This document shows positions 1-11,130 of a stretch of DNA of 64,000 nt, piece by piece; position 1 is the stretch's first letter, and every line of letters starts with the position of its first letter. Location of the stretch: the NCBI RefSeq assembly GCF_047663525.1, contig NC_092591.1:54227501-54291500 (forward strand). Direction: 5' to 3'. Source of the DNA: Anas platyrhynchos (taxonomy: Eukaryota; Chordata; Aves; Anseriformes; Anatidae). A program made the translations under genes and the position numbers. Under the pieces are notes generated by a model that saw only the letters and a program-made list of their open reading frames with translations, made no database searches and was not told where the DNA came from.

Positions 1-2877
1 GCTCATGTAACAATAATTCAAACAGATATTTTAAATCTACAATGTCTGCGTCACTGGTTTGATATGGTAAGAATTACAGTGCTGTCACTGGGAGAGGTTC
101 TGCACTGATTGCTGGTTAGTGTGGTTCACCTATGGACAGCAGACGCAGAGAAGCTCCCCCAAAGGCAGGTTTAGACCTTTATTGCATTTTTGCAGGTGCC
201 CATTTCTCTTCAGTGAAAACAAGGAGCCAAGAGCACCTGGTCTCCTAGCCGTATCTTCTTACCTAGAGCTACATAGAAGTGTCTTTTTTTTGAGCTCTAA
301 CATTGTCAATACGAGGAGCTAATTTGCTGTGAACTCACATGTTTTGCTTGCAGCATAGCAACTTGCAGTGAGTGTAAGCCTCGTAGCACCAATAAATAAG
401 CTGTAGCACATGGAACTTAGGGCAGTGCATTCAGGTGCCTGCACCCTGTAATGGGTTGTACTGGAAGTCTGCTGCAATCAGGAGATTACTGGTATCAGTG
501 GATTTTGGAAGTGAAAATATACTGCTACAAAGAGCAGCAGGAAAACAAATATGTAACAGATTAAGTCTGAACAGTGATGGCTGACCAAAGAGGAATTGAA
601 TTTCTACCTATGGTTCCTAGTGAACAGCTGCAACTCTCTCATTAAACTTCGTGATGGGATGTTCTGGTTACACAGTAGGAAGAGCTTCCTGGTAATCCTG
701 AGGCTTGAGCGTGGGACTGGAGAGCCCAGTGAATTTCCAGTATGCTTGCTGGTCAGAGCAGACCGAAAGAACAGGGATTATAAACAGTCCTCTTTCCACT
801 TATACTACATCTCCAAAGCCAAGGTCGTGGTGACCTCCTGGCCAATTTGAAGCAACACAGCTGGTTGTTCCCTGAGTGTGTGTGCAGATATCTATATAAC
901 TGCCCCCTCAGATGTTTCTGACAGATCCTGTGCTGCTTCTCTTTTTTGGGTTTGTCCTCTGATACGCATTGCCCTTGTGGGTCTCCTGCACAGGGAGGCC
1001 CTAAGAGTTTTGCCTGCTGTCCTCAGACCATAAGTCACCTGAACTGCATTATTGTCTAGCAGAGCTCCCCACTATTTTAATTTTATTTTTATTTATGGCC
1101 TCTGACTTGCTTTCCCCATTGCTTCCCTCTCCACTTGTCAGTTCCTTCCCCTTGGGCTGATCACCAGCTCTGTGATGTCCATTCATTTCCATTCTGTTTT
1201 CCTCCGTCTCTCTATTCTGTCTATTCGTGGTCACTAAAATTTTGGAGCCTGCAGGAAATAGTGGCTAAACTTTGGGCAATATAAGATTACTGAAAAGGAA
1301 TTCACTGTGCTCTGAGATCTAAAAGGCAGTGTGCTTTGGATCATGTAGAAAAGGATTATGTGCAGGTGTGAGAGAATATTGAGATAAACTGACACTAACC
1401 TACCATTTTAGATGTATGAGAGAGACCTAGTTTTCCTTGTTATTACAAATGCCTATATCTTCAGTTCTTCCTTTAAGTGGTAGAATCACGGTCTACTTTA
1501 GAAAACAGTTTTCAGGCACAGCATTTTCCAATGGGATGTACCAATACAGTGAGGAGCTTAATACTGATTTACATGCTCTAGATACTGGCTTTTGTATACT
1601 CCAGAAGTCTTCCATTTTAGTCATATACAAGAGACCTTTCTGCTTCTTAAATTCTGTGTGTGCAAGATATTCTCTATACATGACCATACACCAGCACATA
1701 TGTCCCCAGCATATGTCTGGGGTTGCATTAGTTTTTTTTTTTTCATTTTATATTTCCCTGTGCTGTACTTACTGCAGATTTGTTGGTGTTGGTTTTGTTT
1801 TAGATAGAAATGCTTGTTGTTATTATTTTTTTTTAAAGACCAACGGTTTATTTTCTTTGTGTAGGCTTTTGTAAAATAGACTGTAAGTATTTTGGCTCTA
1901 GGAATGGACAGGTGGAATCAAAATACCTTAACATGGCCTATTATTCAGTGGGCAGCATGTTGGTACATAGTGTAAGAAAACAGTTCTAGCTGATGACTGC
2001 AGTAACCTAGAGTAACCCAAAGAGTTCACAGTTGGTCTGGTCCTGACCCCGTTTTTTTAGTAAAATGTAAAATTCAGGGTTATATGATGTCTGAAGATCT
2101 CCATAGTGAGGTAGGAGTGTGATCATTTGTGACTAGCTTCTACCAGCAGAAACTGTCCATATACTTTACCTGTTCAAATCAGATCAGCTTTGGTGGCTTA
2201 CACCCTCAGATTAAGTCAAAATCTCCACAGATTGTGCTTCAAGTAGAAGAAGGAAAAAAAAGAAAAAGAAAAAAGAATAGAAAAAAGGAGAAAAAAAAAA
2301 AAAGCAGGAGGAAATTTCTGTGTGTATGCAAGCAATACAATATCCCCACACATGCATGGGAAAGGCTCCAGTGGAGAGGACATTGTCAAGATTGTCTGGA
2401 GCACAACTGGGGTAATACTGGAAGATATTTTCTGTGGAAATGGAAGATCAGTTTGGAAATATTCTTGATGAAGTACTGAGAAACACCACATTTTCCCCTT
2501 ATGTTGATATTTCAATACAGCAGAATGAAGTCTTCTTTAGCAGTTTTCTACATTCTTTATGGTCCCATCTTCATGGCTTTTCCCAAGCTATCCCCAAATA
2601 TTTTTTCCCGTGATCAATATAGGAAATGGATAGGGAACTATATGGTCAATCCTGCTCTTCAACCCAAGGTTTAGGAGGGTGTAAAGGTCAAACTCCTGTC
2701 AGACACTGACAGACGAAGTCCCTGGGAGAAGCATGTCCTTTTTCAGCATTGCTGGAAGTCTTGACTACGTAAGTCATGTCCAGCAACATTCACAAATTGC
2801 TGTTTTTTGCACAAGCATTCTCTGAAGCCCTTTGGGATAATAGTTTTCCACTTTTTTTTTTCCCCACTTTGCCTTAC
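1..2877 (-). other. FADS2 intron 5 (part); no gene seen
   Basis: Non-coding sequence downstream of FADS2 exon 5. I looked on the minus strand for the exon 6 signature (YNHQH followed by YFF) and did not find it. The only notable content is an A/purine-rich tract around 2,245-2,311. The short open frames have no recognisable domain. Confidence 0.7.
2245..2311. repeat. A-rich polypurine tract
   Basis: Nearly pure A/G on the plus strand, with A-runs broken by single G and T. It is low-complexity sequence inside FADS2 intron 5. Confidence 0.8.
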
Positions 2878-3003
2878 CTCAACAGGCTGTGTATCTCCAA
2901 GGACAAAAACATGCAGCATGTTCACATCTGGGTCTTTCTTGAATATGTTGGGCTTGGCATGGTGTTGGAAGTGACGATGGTTCCACCAGTTGGCAGAGGC
3001 ACC
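2878..3003 (-). CDS. FADS2: FADS2 coding exon 5 (histidine box 2)
   Basis: 126 bp, residues 207-248, containing [16 protein letters not shown] and [14 protein letters not shown] is the second histidine box. It is one codon shorter than FADS1 exon 5, as is usual for this paralogue pair. The donor is GTAAGG. No exon 6 (it would carry YNHQH) could be found between 1 and 2,877, so the next exon is outside the window. Confidence 0.95.
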
Positions 3004-6000
3004 CTGGGCAGATACAGGGAGTTAATCCATGCAAAAGCACAGCTCCTCTAGTGGCAGTTGCGTTAAAACAGTGCAACTCTGATTGTGCCCAAACTAATAT
3101 TTGCTTTTGTAATAGCAGTAGGCGGCTGTGGTGGCAGTTACTATGAGACTGCTGGTTTCAGAGGGCCCGTGCCAGCTATGCCAGACTGCTTTGCCCTCAC
3201 TAAAGATCAAATAATTTGAAAGAACAGGCCATAAAGCTACACTCGGTGACTTGCATCTCACAATGTCTTCCTACAAGTGAGGTTGCTATTAATAGCTGAA
3301 TGGTAGGCTATTTCCACTTGGTGTCTTACTGACTGTTGTTGCTGCTTTCCCTCTATTGAGCAGGAGGAGCCAGGCAATGCAAAGTAGGTTTGGGAGAATG
3401 GGCAAGGGTATGTCCTACCCTGCTTAAGTTCCTACTGCAAGTGGGTTCTGAAATGCTTGTCTGCTTTGGACCTTGCCTGTGATTTAATTCTGATGATACC
3501 TGGAATGGATGGGATATATCAGGATGGGACACTTAAAAAATACTGAAGCTTAGTGGGAAGTAAGTGGAAAATATGACAGGGTGTTAAAACAGTGTTTTAT
3601 GCAATTTAATGAGCTCTGTCCTCAGCTGCTATAAATTAGAGCAGTTCTACTGAGGTTGGTGGAATCGTTGTGTTCTGTAACAGCTGTAGTTGTGCTCTCA
3701 TCTCTCTCTCTTCTATGCAGCAGCTCCATGTGCAATTGCTCACTGACTTCTCCTCTCTGCATCTGCTCCCCATGGAAAGGCTGAGAGCTGCAGTTTCCTG
3801 CTTTGATGCAGTCAAAGCGACTGCAGCTATTTCCACAGTGTCCCGCGTCCCCAGTGACCTTTACCTTCAGGTGTCCAATCACAAACTTGTGGACGAGGTG
3901 GTTCCAGGAAGACTTCTTGAAGACAGACAGGTGTCCAAAGTCATGTTGCAGCCACCCTGCCTGGGCCTGGGATGATGGAAAATAAATCAGATAAGTGTTT
4001 GAATGTTGGCAGGCTCAGTGCTGAGACCACATCCCCTGGGAGCCTGAGTGCTCAACCACCCTCTCGGTGAAGAACCTTTTCCTAATGTCCAGCCTGAGGT
4101 GTTATAGATGATCTTCAGGGAGAAGAGATCAGTGCCTCCATCTCCTGGAGAATGAAAGGTGCAAGAGGCAAGAAAAACGTGTGATGCAAAAGCACCAGGG
4201 GCAGCCAGAAGGCACCATAGGGGCAGATGTGAATGTTTTTCCTAGTTCCTAGGTCTAACAATAAAAGTTCAGTGCACGTTGACCTCACTGAGTACCCGGT
4301 ATGCTCTGTGCCTACTGCTTCTTACCTGAGAAGTTGCAAGGATGAACGCAAGGAGGAGAGTTGTGATCCACCCGGTGCCGAAGTATGAAACCATTAGCCA
4401 AGCCAAAGCTTCCAGTGCAATGATATGAGCCAAGTAAAGTGAGAAGAACAAAGGACTTGCTCTGAATAAATTCATGTCCTCTGCTGTCTTCCTCAGGGTC
4501 CGGAAATCCTCCACCAGCTGGGGCTGCAAATGGACACATAAGACACAGCATGCAGCATGTAAGTCTGAATGTGTCCAGGGAAGGCTCCATCTTAAGGACC
4601 GTGGCTGTTTCTTGCTTTGGTTGGCTACCCCAGAAGTAAGGAAGTACTAATCTCCATGTTCACACTGCTTTCTAGCTTTCCATAGCACTTTCCTATGAAT
4701 CAACACCCTGGCTGGCCTCAGCCTGGGTCCTGACCTTTTGCACCCTGAGCTAGGAGAATTCTGTGAATCAGCAGCACTACCTTGCTATGTCATCATATCT
4801 GTTGATGTATCTAGTCTGAAAGAGCTATACAAGTATTAAAGACAGCTGGAGAATGAGAGAATTCAGTCCTATTACTTAAGCATAATTCCAAACCTTCTGT
4901 GATGAGCACCCAAGGGCTGGCTTAAGGATACGGAATAGATGGAAAAGGTACTTGTTGGGTTGCTCCTTCTTAAGCACACCCACTGAAATGGGACATCTGT
5001 TTCACTTCACCTATGTACCTATTGCTCTGCCACTCATGGCACAAACACTTGTACAGAAGTCTGAATGTGTCAACTCCCTCTCACACACATTTTTATCTAT
5101 GCACATTGCTGCACAGAGGTGTTCAGCTGCAGAGCACCTTTCTCTGTAGCTGTAGCTGCCTGTAGTGAAGACACCTTTACAATCTGTCTGGTGTTTTTTC
5201 CACATCTTGGAGGACATCCTGAGAGGGGAAAAAAGTGGTGGAGTATGCCCACAATAAACCCCAGCTCAGAAGAAATACTCACATTTTTATCTCGATCTTG
5301 GCTGGGTTCCCCTGGAGCAAGCTCTCCGATCAGTAATGGCTTGAGAAACTTTTGCACCAAGGTGGGATTGATATGGAAGGCCTGGAATGCATCCTGGAAC
5401 AGAAATGTGAGTAAATGTGAGATTCAGGACTAGCTGGACTGACTTCCATCTCTGGGATTCAATGCAGTACTGTTACTAGAGAAGATTTCTGCTGGAGGCT
5501 GCTGAATTTGCTTACCTGGTAGAAAGTAAACAGCGAGAACTGGGATGCTATCTAGACAGATGGAGAAAGGCACCTCAGGAAACTTCCTAAGCACCTAAAT
5601 ACCTAAGTCCTGCTAATTCCTTTGGAAGGCAGGCCAGTAGGAGTTTGTGCAAATCCCCTCCGGGATATAAATACCCTTTGAAAGTCTGCTGCCTGATGGC
5701 AATTCGAGAGAGAGTTTTTTTAGAGTGTGTTTGATTTGGTGTTCACCTAAAGCATATGGCAAAGTGGAAGAGAATGAATTTATCTAATAGATCACTATAG
5801 GTTTTGGTTTTACTGAACAAGCTCTTTGGTATACCCTCAAGGGTATTGATAATAAGTGCAGGTCCTTTTGGACCAAAATCAGAAGAAAAAAAAAAAAAGA
5901 AGCTTAACCCTATCAAGGTACTGTTATGTATTATTTTTAATTCCTTTTCTTCATATCTAAATTTTCTAAAATTGACCATCTCAGACCCTGATTATTCCAT

Positions 6001-9000
6001 GCAACATCATTTATGAATCTGGTGCGCTAACTATATCTTTTTTTTTCTCTTTTTTTTTCTCTATTCCTTCCTCATTCCATATCTTTTTGTGTATCTGTGT
6101 CCTGCAGATACCTGATGGGAGCATATATTTGATGTATCCGCTGCTAGTGAAGTCTTGCACATCCCTCATTTCACATCGCTTGAATTTTAACCCCAAAGGT
6201 AGTAGTAGGGACAGAAAGTTCACCAATTATGATCTCCTTTTCTCATTGTATTGAAATCCCTATATTGTTCATTTTATGAGTAAGGGAAATACAACTGGAG
6301 TATTGTCAAAAACAGAAGTCAGAAGTACCATGCTTCAGCCTTTCTTCTTTTGTCCCATTTTCTAACCAAGGACCAGCTAAATCTCACCTCTTGTTCTGAA
6401 TGGGAAAGGCAGATTGTAAAGTGCTCATTGTGTCTAGCTGACCTTCCTGTGAGCTGAATTCCACTGATAGGCCAGCTCTGGTGTTTGTAATTACCACCAG
6501 CAACTTTGGTTCCAAAGTCCTCTGAAACTTTCAGCTTATTCCAAGATTTAGGATTGAGCCTCAAAGTAATACTTGGACCATAGACATTTCACTGTAAGAG
6601 GCAGGAGAGTGAAAGCTGGTCTCTGGCACTTAGCTTGAAGTTAAAGAAATAATATATGAGAAGAGAGTCAACAGAAGGATGGAAAGAACAGGTTTTTTAT
6701 TTTATTAGTGTATATATATGTATAAATATTAATAAAGATTACAAAAGCCTTAAAATGCCAGAGGCCATGGGGGAAGATGCAAAAAGGAGAAAAAATGTCA
6801 TTACAGCAGATGGGGGAGGCAAACTGAAATGCACTGGACTTTTCTAGTTACTCTCAGCTCAGCTCTCATGACATTGCTAAGTGTCCAAATTATCCCATTC
6901 GGAAACAATTTCAGAAACAAAGCGATATCTGTTATCACGGGGGAAAGTTTGGATGGGTTTGCCCTGTTCTACTCAGGAAGACTGCCACACTGGCAAAACT
7001 TACCCCAATTTCAAGCATGAGTGGGACCAGTGCTTTCTGATTGCATTGTGTTATTTATTGGTGTTACCTTCTTGGTGCCAAAATGAAGGTAAAACTCCAG
7101 GGCCAGCAAAGCTGTTACCGTAGCCCTGTTCTGCAGACAATTTGAGTTTCCCTGCTATAATTTGCGGAAGATGTGAAAGAGGAAGGAAGACCAGAAAGAG
7201 TGGGGAAGTGAGTATCTGACTGTACCTGCTGCAAGGTTGTACCATTTTGAGGCGAAAAGTATGACAGGTAAAAAAAGGAGAAGGGCAAGGAGGGAGAGGG
7301 TGAACGCTGAGGAAGCACTGAAGAATATTCTCAATATTGTTCAAGTTAATGGGGGAAAGCCATCTTTGGAGGTCTGGCTGGCTACCTCCTTACCTCCATG
7401 ATGGAGATCACTCAGGTTTATGTAGTGTTAATGGCAAGGTGACTCAGAACAGCAGCTTCTGCCTCACTGCCTAGAAGGTATTTCTGTTCACCTAAGGCTT
7501 CCCTGGCAGCAGCACATCTGTTTTCTAAACATGCTCTGTCATGACTTTTCTGGGGAGAGGTCTCTTCCATCTCTGAACCCTTCTTCCTTGGTTGGATGAA
7601 AAGTAAAGGTTGAAACTGGTCAGAGATGTAAGCATACATGTCAGAGCACAGTTCTTACTTAGAACTATATATTACTGATCTTCTACTTCACTGCCATCTT
7701 GAGCTTATTCCATGAAGAAAGTAGGAAAGTTTCACCTTCACTGGGGGTGACTGAAAAATACTACACGTATCACTGGCATGGGTAGAGGATGAGATTTTTC
7801 AGTATAGCCTCCAAGCAGGAAAGAGAATAACATATCCTAATACTCCTACCATCATCAGGCAGAAAGATACGGTGAAGGAAAAATTGCTTTTTGATTTGCT
7901 GTATCTCATGTGTCTCCTTTACAAATAGGTCCTGAAATTTGGAATTGTCCTCAAACCTGTATTGGAGGAGAGATAGAGAGCAAAAGGTGGAAGATACACT
8001 CTGGAAAATACCACGTGATACTTATATCTGACCTCTCAGTTTGGTGGTCTATTGTCCAGGTAAGCTGATGTGTCTTATGGGAAGTGGGAATTATCCCAGC
8101 TGCTTTTTGTGAAAAAAGCTTTACTTTATTGAGGTATGAGCTGTACACGAGCATCAAAGTACTCAGTGCAGTCAATGCAAAGACATTCTTTCACATCCTT
8201 GAACATTCCTAAAACAGAGGCTGGAAGGTGTCTGTTCATATTCTAAGCCTTGTTCGTTTACTGAAAGCAATTGTGCATAACGTGATGCCAGAACATGTTC
8301 TCCCAGACTGGTGTGCTGTAGCAGTATCCTAAAGTATGGCTTAAAATGAATGAACACCCAATATTGTTAGTACTTGCAGGGAAAATTCATGTGTAAGCTA
8401 GCCTGGGCTCTCTTGACTTGACCAGCATCAGCTGAACATGCTGAGCATAAAAGCTGTCACGGAGCTTTTCAGGCAGCTATCTTGTGAGCATCCTGAGATG
8501 AATTAGCTCACACATCACTAACCAAGTTATTTTAGAGCAGCCCCAGCGTGGATATAGAGTTCAGTGAGTCTGTTTGTGGGCAGTCTGCTATAGATTGATA
8601 CACCTGATCCTACAGAGTATTGGTAAAAGATAAATGGAGAAGTAGCTGAAGTTCCTTTGGTGCACCTTTGCCGGACTGTAGGTCCTAACTGCATGTGATG
8701 CTAAGGGGAATTCCAGAAAGGTGAAAGCCATTCAAGAACTAGGAATGAAAACACGTTGAACTGAGTTTTTATCACTGCCTTTTCCTCATCTTAAGCTCTT
8801 CCATTTGTGATATCTTGCAACTCAAAATGAAACTTGTTAGTAAAGCCTTGGCAGACTCAAGGACAAGGATTTCTCACTCTGAATGCAAGAATTTATTTTG
8901 TATTAAAATGTGATTAACCATAGGAAAGTTGGAATCCAGATACCAATTCCATTTTAGTGCTCGGGATGGAAGGGACAATTTCAGAGCACTCTTAAGACCG

Positions 9001-10514
9001 CGTCTTCTTGGAGTATGCTCTGAGTATAGTGAGATGCAAGGTACTCTGGAGAGGTGGTAGGGGAAGCTAGAAGTAGCAGACTCACAAATTTGTTTCAGTT
9101 TCCCTTGCAAAGATCAGAGACAAATACACTAGCAGATGCTTTTCGATTTCTAGTGGAGGTATTAAAGTGCATTCTTGTGGACAGGAGCGCAGCTCCTCTG
9201 ATTTGAGCAGTCCCTGCACTTATGCAGACCAGAGAAAATCCTCACCCAGCTACTTCTTTTGGAGGGAGAAAGCTTTTCATTCAGAGGTTTTACTGGAAGG
9301 GGGCAGGAACACTAAAATGCATCTCAGTGCTTCAAGGAAACCAGTGGAAAATAACCACAAACCTCAGACAGATGGAGAAGGAAAGGAAAATGTTAGTAAT
9401 TCTTGCTGATTAATTCTGTCACATGCACAGCCTCCTTCTTGATAAAAGTGTTAAGAGACGTGGCAAATACACAGTTAAAGTTACAGCTTGATCCCTTCTG
9501 CTGCTTACCATGCCCATGGAAAAGCTCTGAGGCAGTTTAAATTTATTAATTTGGGGCTGGTGCTGAGGGTGAGGACATGCTCAGCACTGTACGCGCTTCT
9601 GAAGTGGGTGGCTTTGGGAGAAACTGCAGACAACACTTTCTGAAACACTTTGTTCCTTTTTTTTTGTTTTTAAAAGTTGCTGAAACACGAGAGGCAGCTG
9701 AAACAAGCCAGCTATGAAGCGTAGGAGCAGCTGTAGCAGCAGAAAACTTTTTTTTTTTTGCCCTGTAGAAACCTGCAACAACATTTTCTCGAGAATTCAC
9801 CACAGGGAAAAGGCTAAAAAGCTCCTTGTTTGAAAGCCTCAAGCTCACCCTGTCCAACAGAAGCATCTTTGAAACGCGGGCTGGACTCTTTTAACCCTTT
9901 CTTGTGTTTGTTTTCGGTGTAGCTCGCGTAACTACGCCCTGGAGAGGGGGAGACTGGGGACACTTGGATTACGAAGCGTCGAAAGACAGCACAGGCAAGA
10001 AACAAAGACAAGCAGCAAGGCTTAAGCAGAGCCGAGCAGTTTTTACCAACCCACTCTTCCAGATGTTATTGCCCATGGCTGCAGGGAGCTGGCTGCCCAG
10101 GCGTCGCATGGATGCGCGCCCAGCGCTTTGCTCCTCGGTGCTAGAGCAGAGCTGAGCTGCAGGTGGTAGAGAGCTGGGGGAGAGGGAGGCTGTGCAAAAA
10201 ATAACAATAATAATCTCGTTCTCAGTAACCCTGAGGATGGCAGTGACCTGTCAGAGGCTGCTGGCGAAGCCTGGGGGCAGCCCCGCGTGTGTCCGTGCGC
10301 TCCTTACCGTGGCATCTTCCCCGGCGCAGTGGCTGATGACTCGGTGGCCCCCCGGGTGCCTGTGAGCCCACTGGGTGACATTGTACACCTTGCGCTCTAT
10401 CACCAGCCACTTGTCCGTCCTCAGGTTGTGCTTCTGGATCTCCTCCCAGGTGTAGAGGGGGATCTGCGCCTTGCACTCCCCCGACTCCTCGCTTTTCTCC
10501 CCCCCTTTCCCCAT
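2878..10514 (-). CDS. FADS2: FADS2, acyl-CoA 6-desaturase, 5' five coding exons (partial)
   Basis: Front-end fatty acid desaturase of the endoplasmic reticulum membrane. It introduces the delta-6 double bond into linoleoyl- and alpha-linolenoyl-CoA, the first step of long-chain PUFA synthesis, using its own cytochrome b5 domain as electron donor. Coding exons on the minus strand are 10514-10308, 5393-5283, 4523-4326, 3966-3865 and 3003-2878, all with AG/GT borders and a continuous frame (248 residues; full vertebrate proteins are about 444). The N-terminus begins MGKGG as in mammalian FADS2. The cytochrome b5 haem motif HPGG is at residues 53-56. The first two histidine boxes are HDFGH (180-184) and HFQHH (217-221). 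The delta-6 identity rests on the MGKGG start and on NMLHVFVLG in exon 5, where FADS1 has [10 protein letters not shown]. The third box (QxxHH) and the C-terminus lie left of position 1. No stop or frameshift was seen. The gene is head-to-head with FADS1. Confidence 0.95.
3865..3966 (-). CDS. FADS2: FADS2 coding exon 4 (histidine box 1)
   Basis: 102 bp, residues 173-206, reading [16 protein letters not shown] and then [14 protein letters not shown] is the first di-iron histidine box. It has the same length and phase as FADS1 exon 4. Confidence 0.95.
4015..4130 (-). mobile_element. CR1 LINE fragment in FADS2 intron 3
   Basis: The plus strand reads as the reverse complement of the CR1 3' region: a segment on 'contributing conflict of dispute' is absent, but the characteristic 'ACCACCCTCTCGGTGAAGAA' followed by CTTTTCCTAATGTCCAGCCT is present. 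This is a short, diverged fragment lying upstream of exon 4 on the minus strand. Confidence 0.7.
4326..4523 (-). CDS. FADS2: FADS2 coding exon 3
   Basis: 198 bp, residues 107-172. It encodes the linker [16 protein letters not shown] and the first hydrophobic membrane segments ([20 protein letters not shown] and the following [10 protein letters not shown]). It has the same length as FADS1 exon 3. Confidence 0.95.
5283..5393 (-). CDS. FADS2: FADS2 coding exon 2
   Basis: 111 bp, residues 70-106, phase 0 at both ends, with the GTTCCAG acceptor and a GTGAGT donor. It completes the cytochrome b5 domain (FQAFHIN, second haem histidine) and contains the family segment [10 protein letters not shown]. 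It has the same length as FADS1 exon 2. Confidence 0.95.
5394..10307 (-). other. FADS2 intron 1; no gene seen
   Basis: Intron of about 4.9 kb between coding exons 1 and 2. It contains scattered homopolymer runs (for example T-runs near 6,040) and a short TA-rich stretch near 6,710. No exon, RNA gene or clear transposon could be recognised. Confidence 0.7.
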
Positions 10515-10980
10515 TTGCCGGCCGCTTCTTTGTCTTCTGGCCGAGCGGGGGGGACCTGGCCGCGCTGCCCTCGCTCGCTTTCGCTCAGCTGCTCCCCTGC
10601 CCTCACCCTTTCCTTTCGCTCATGTCCTCCCTTCTCTTTGTCTCTCGGCTCTGGAGCCGGCTCGGAAGTGCCCCCTAGGCTAATTTTCCCGGCGCTGATG
10701 TACTTTCACCTCGCACACAGCCCTGCTCCGTGGGAAGCTCTGCCCATTCCCCCCCCCCGCTCCCGCACCCCCCGCGTCCTCCTGCATTCAGTACCGGTGA
10801 GGTTTCCCCCGGCATCAGCAGAGCTCCTGCACCAATCCCGGCCCTCCCGAGCCCGAGCAGGTCCCTGCCATTGGTCTCGGCCGATCTTTCGAAGGGCAAA
10901 GCCGGCAGCCGGCCAGGCTGCGCCGCCAGCCCGCGGGGGTGCGACTTGCGCCGGGGGGCGAGCAGCGCTGGGGCAGGCAC
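10230..10980 (-). promoter_or_regulatory. FADS2 CpG-rich promoter region
   Basis: GC-rich, CpG-dense block covering FADS2 exon 1 and several hundred bases upstream. It contains C-rich boxes around 10,750-10,780 and two CCAAT motifs: one at 10,870-10,874 on the minus strand (ATTGG on plus) and one at 10,832-10,836 on the plus strand. No TATA box is evident. Mammalian FADS2 promoters respond to SREBP-1 and PPAR-alpha; I could not identify a convincing SRE or DR1 here. Confidence 0.65.
10308..10514 (-). CDS. FADS2: FADS2 coding exon 1
   Basis: 207 bp, residues 1-69, with the ATG at 10514-10512 and a GTAAGG donor. It carries most of the cytochrome b5 domain, including [20 protein letters not shown] and HPGG. 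A cysteine follows the conserved His (HCAGEDAT), where most FADS2 proteins have Tyr. The start codon has G at +4 but C at -3, a moderate context. It lies in a CpG-rich block. Confidence 0.95.
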
Positions 10981-11130
10981 CCCCTCTTCCCCTCCCCATA
11001 ACTCCCCCCTTTTCCCCCGTTTTTCTTCTTTTTTTGTCTTGTTTTCTTTTCATCAGGACTTTGGCTCCTGCTTTAAAAAGCATTTTTTCCCCCTCCTCCT
11101 CTTTTTTCTTTTTCTCTTCTCTCCAAGAAT
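10981..11130. repeat. Polypyrimidine tract upstream of FADS2
   Basis: About 150 bp almost entirely C and T on the plus strand (so polypurine on the FADS2 sense strand), directly distal to the GC-rich promoter. Low-complexity sequence of this kind is common at CpG-island edges. Confidence 0.75.

Noticed and set aside
10930-10950. GGGGGTGCGACTT as a sterol regulatory element for FADS2
   Set aside because: It departs from the SREBP consensus at several positions and I could not confirm the paired NF-Y spacing known in mammals.
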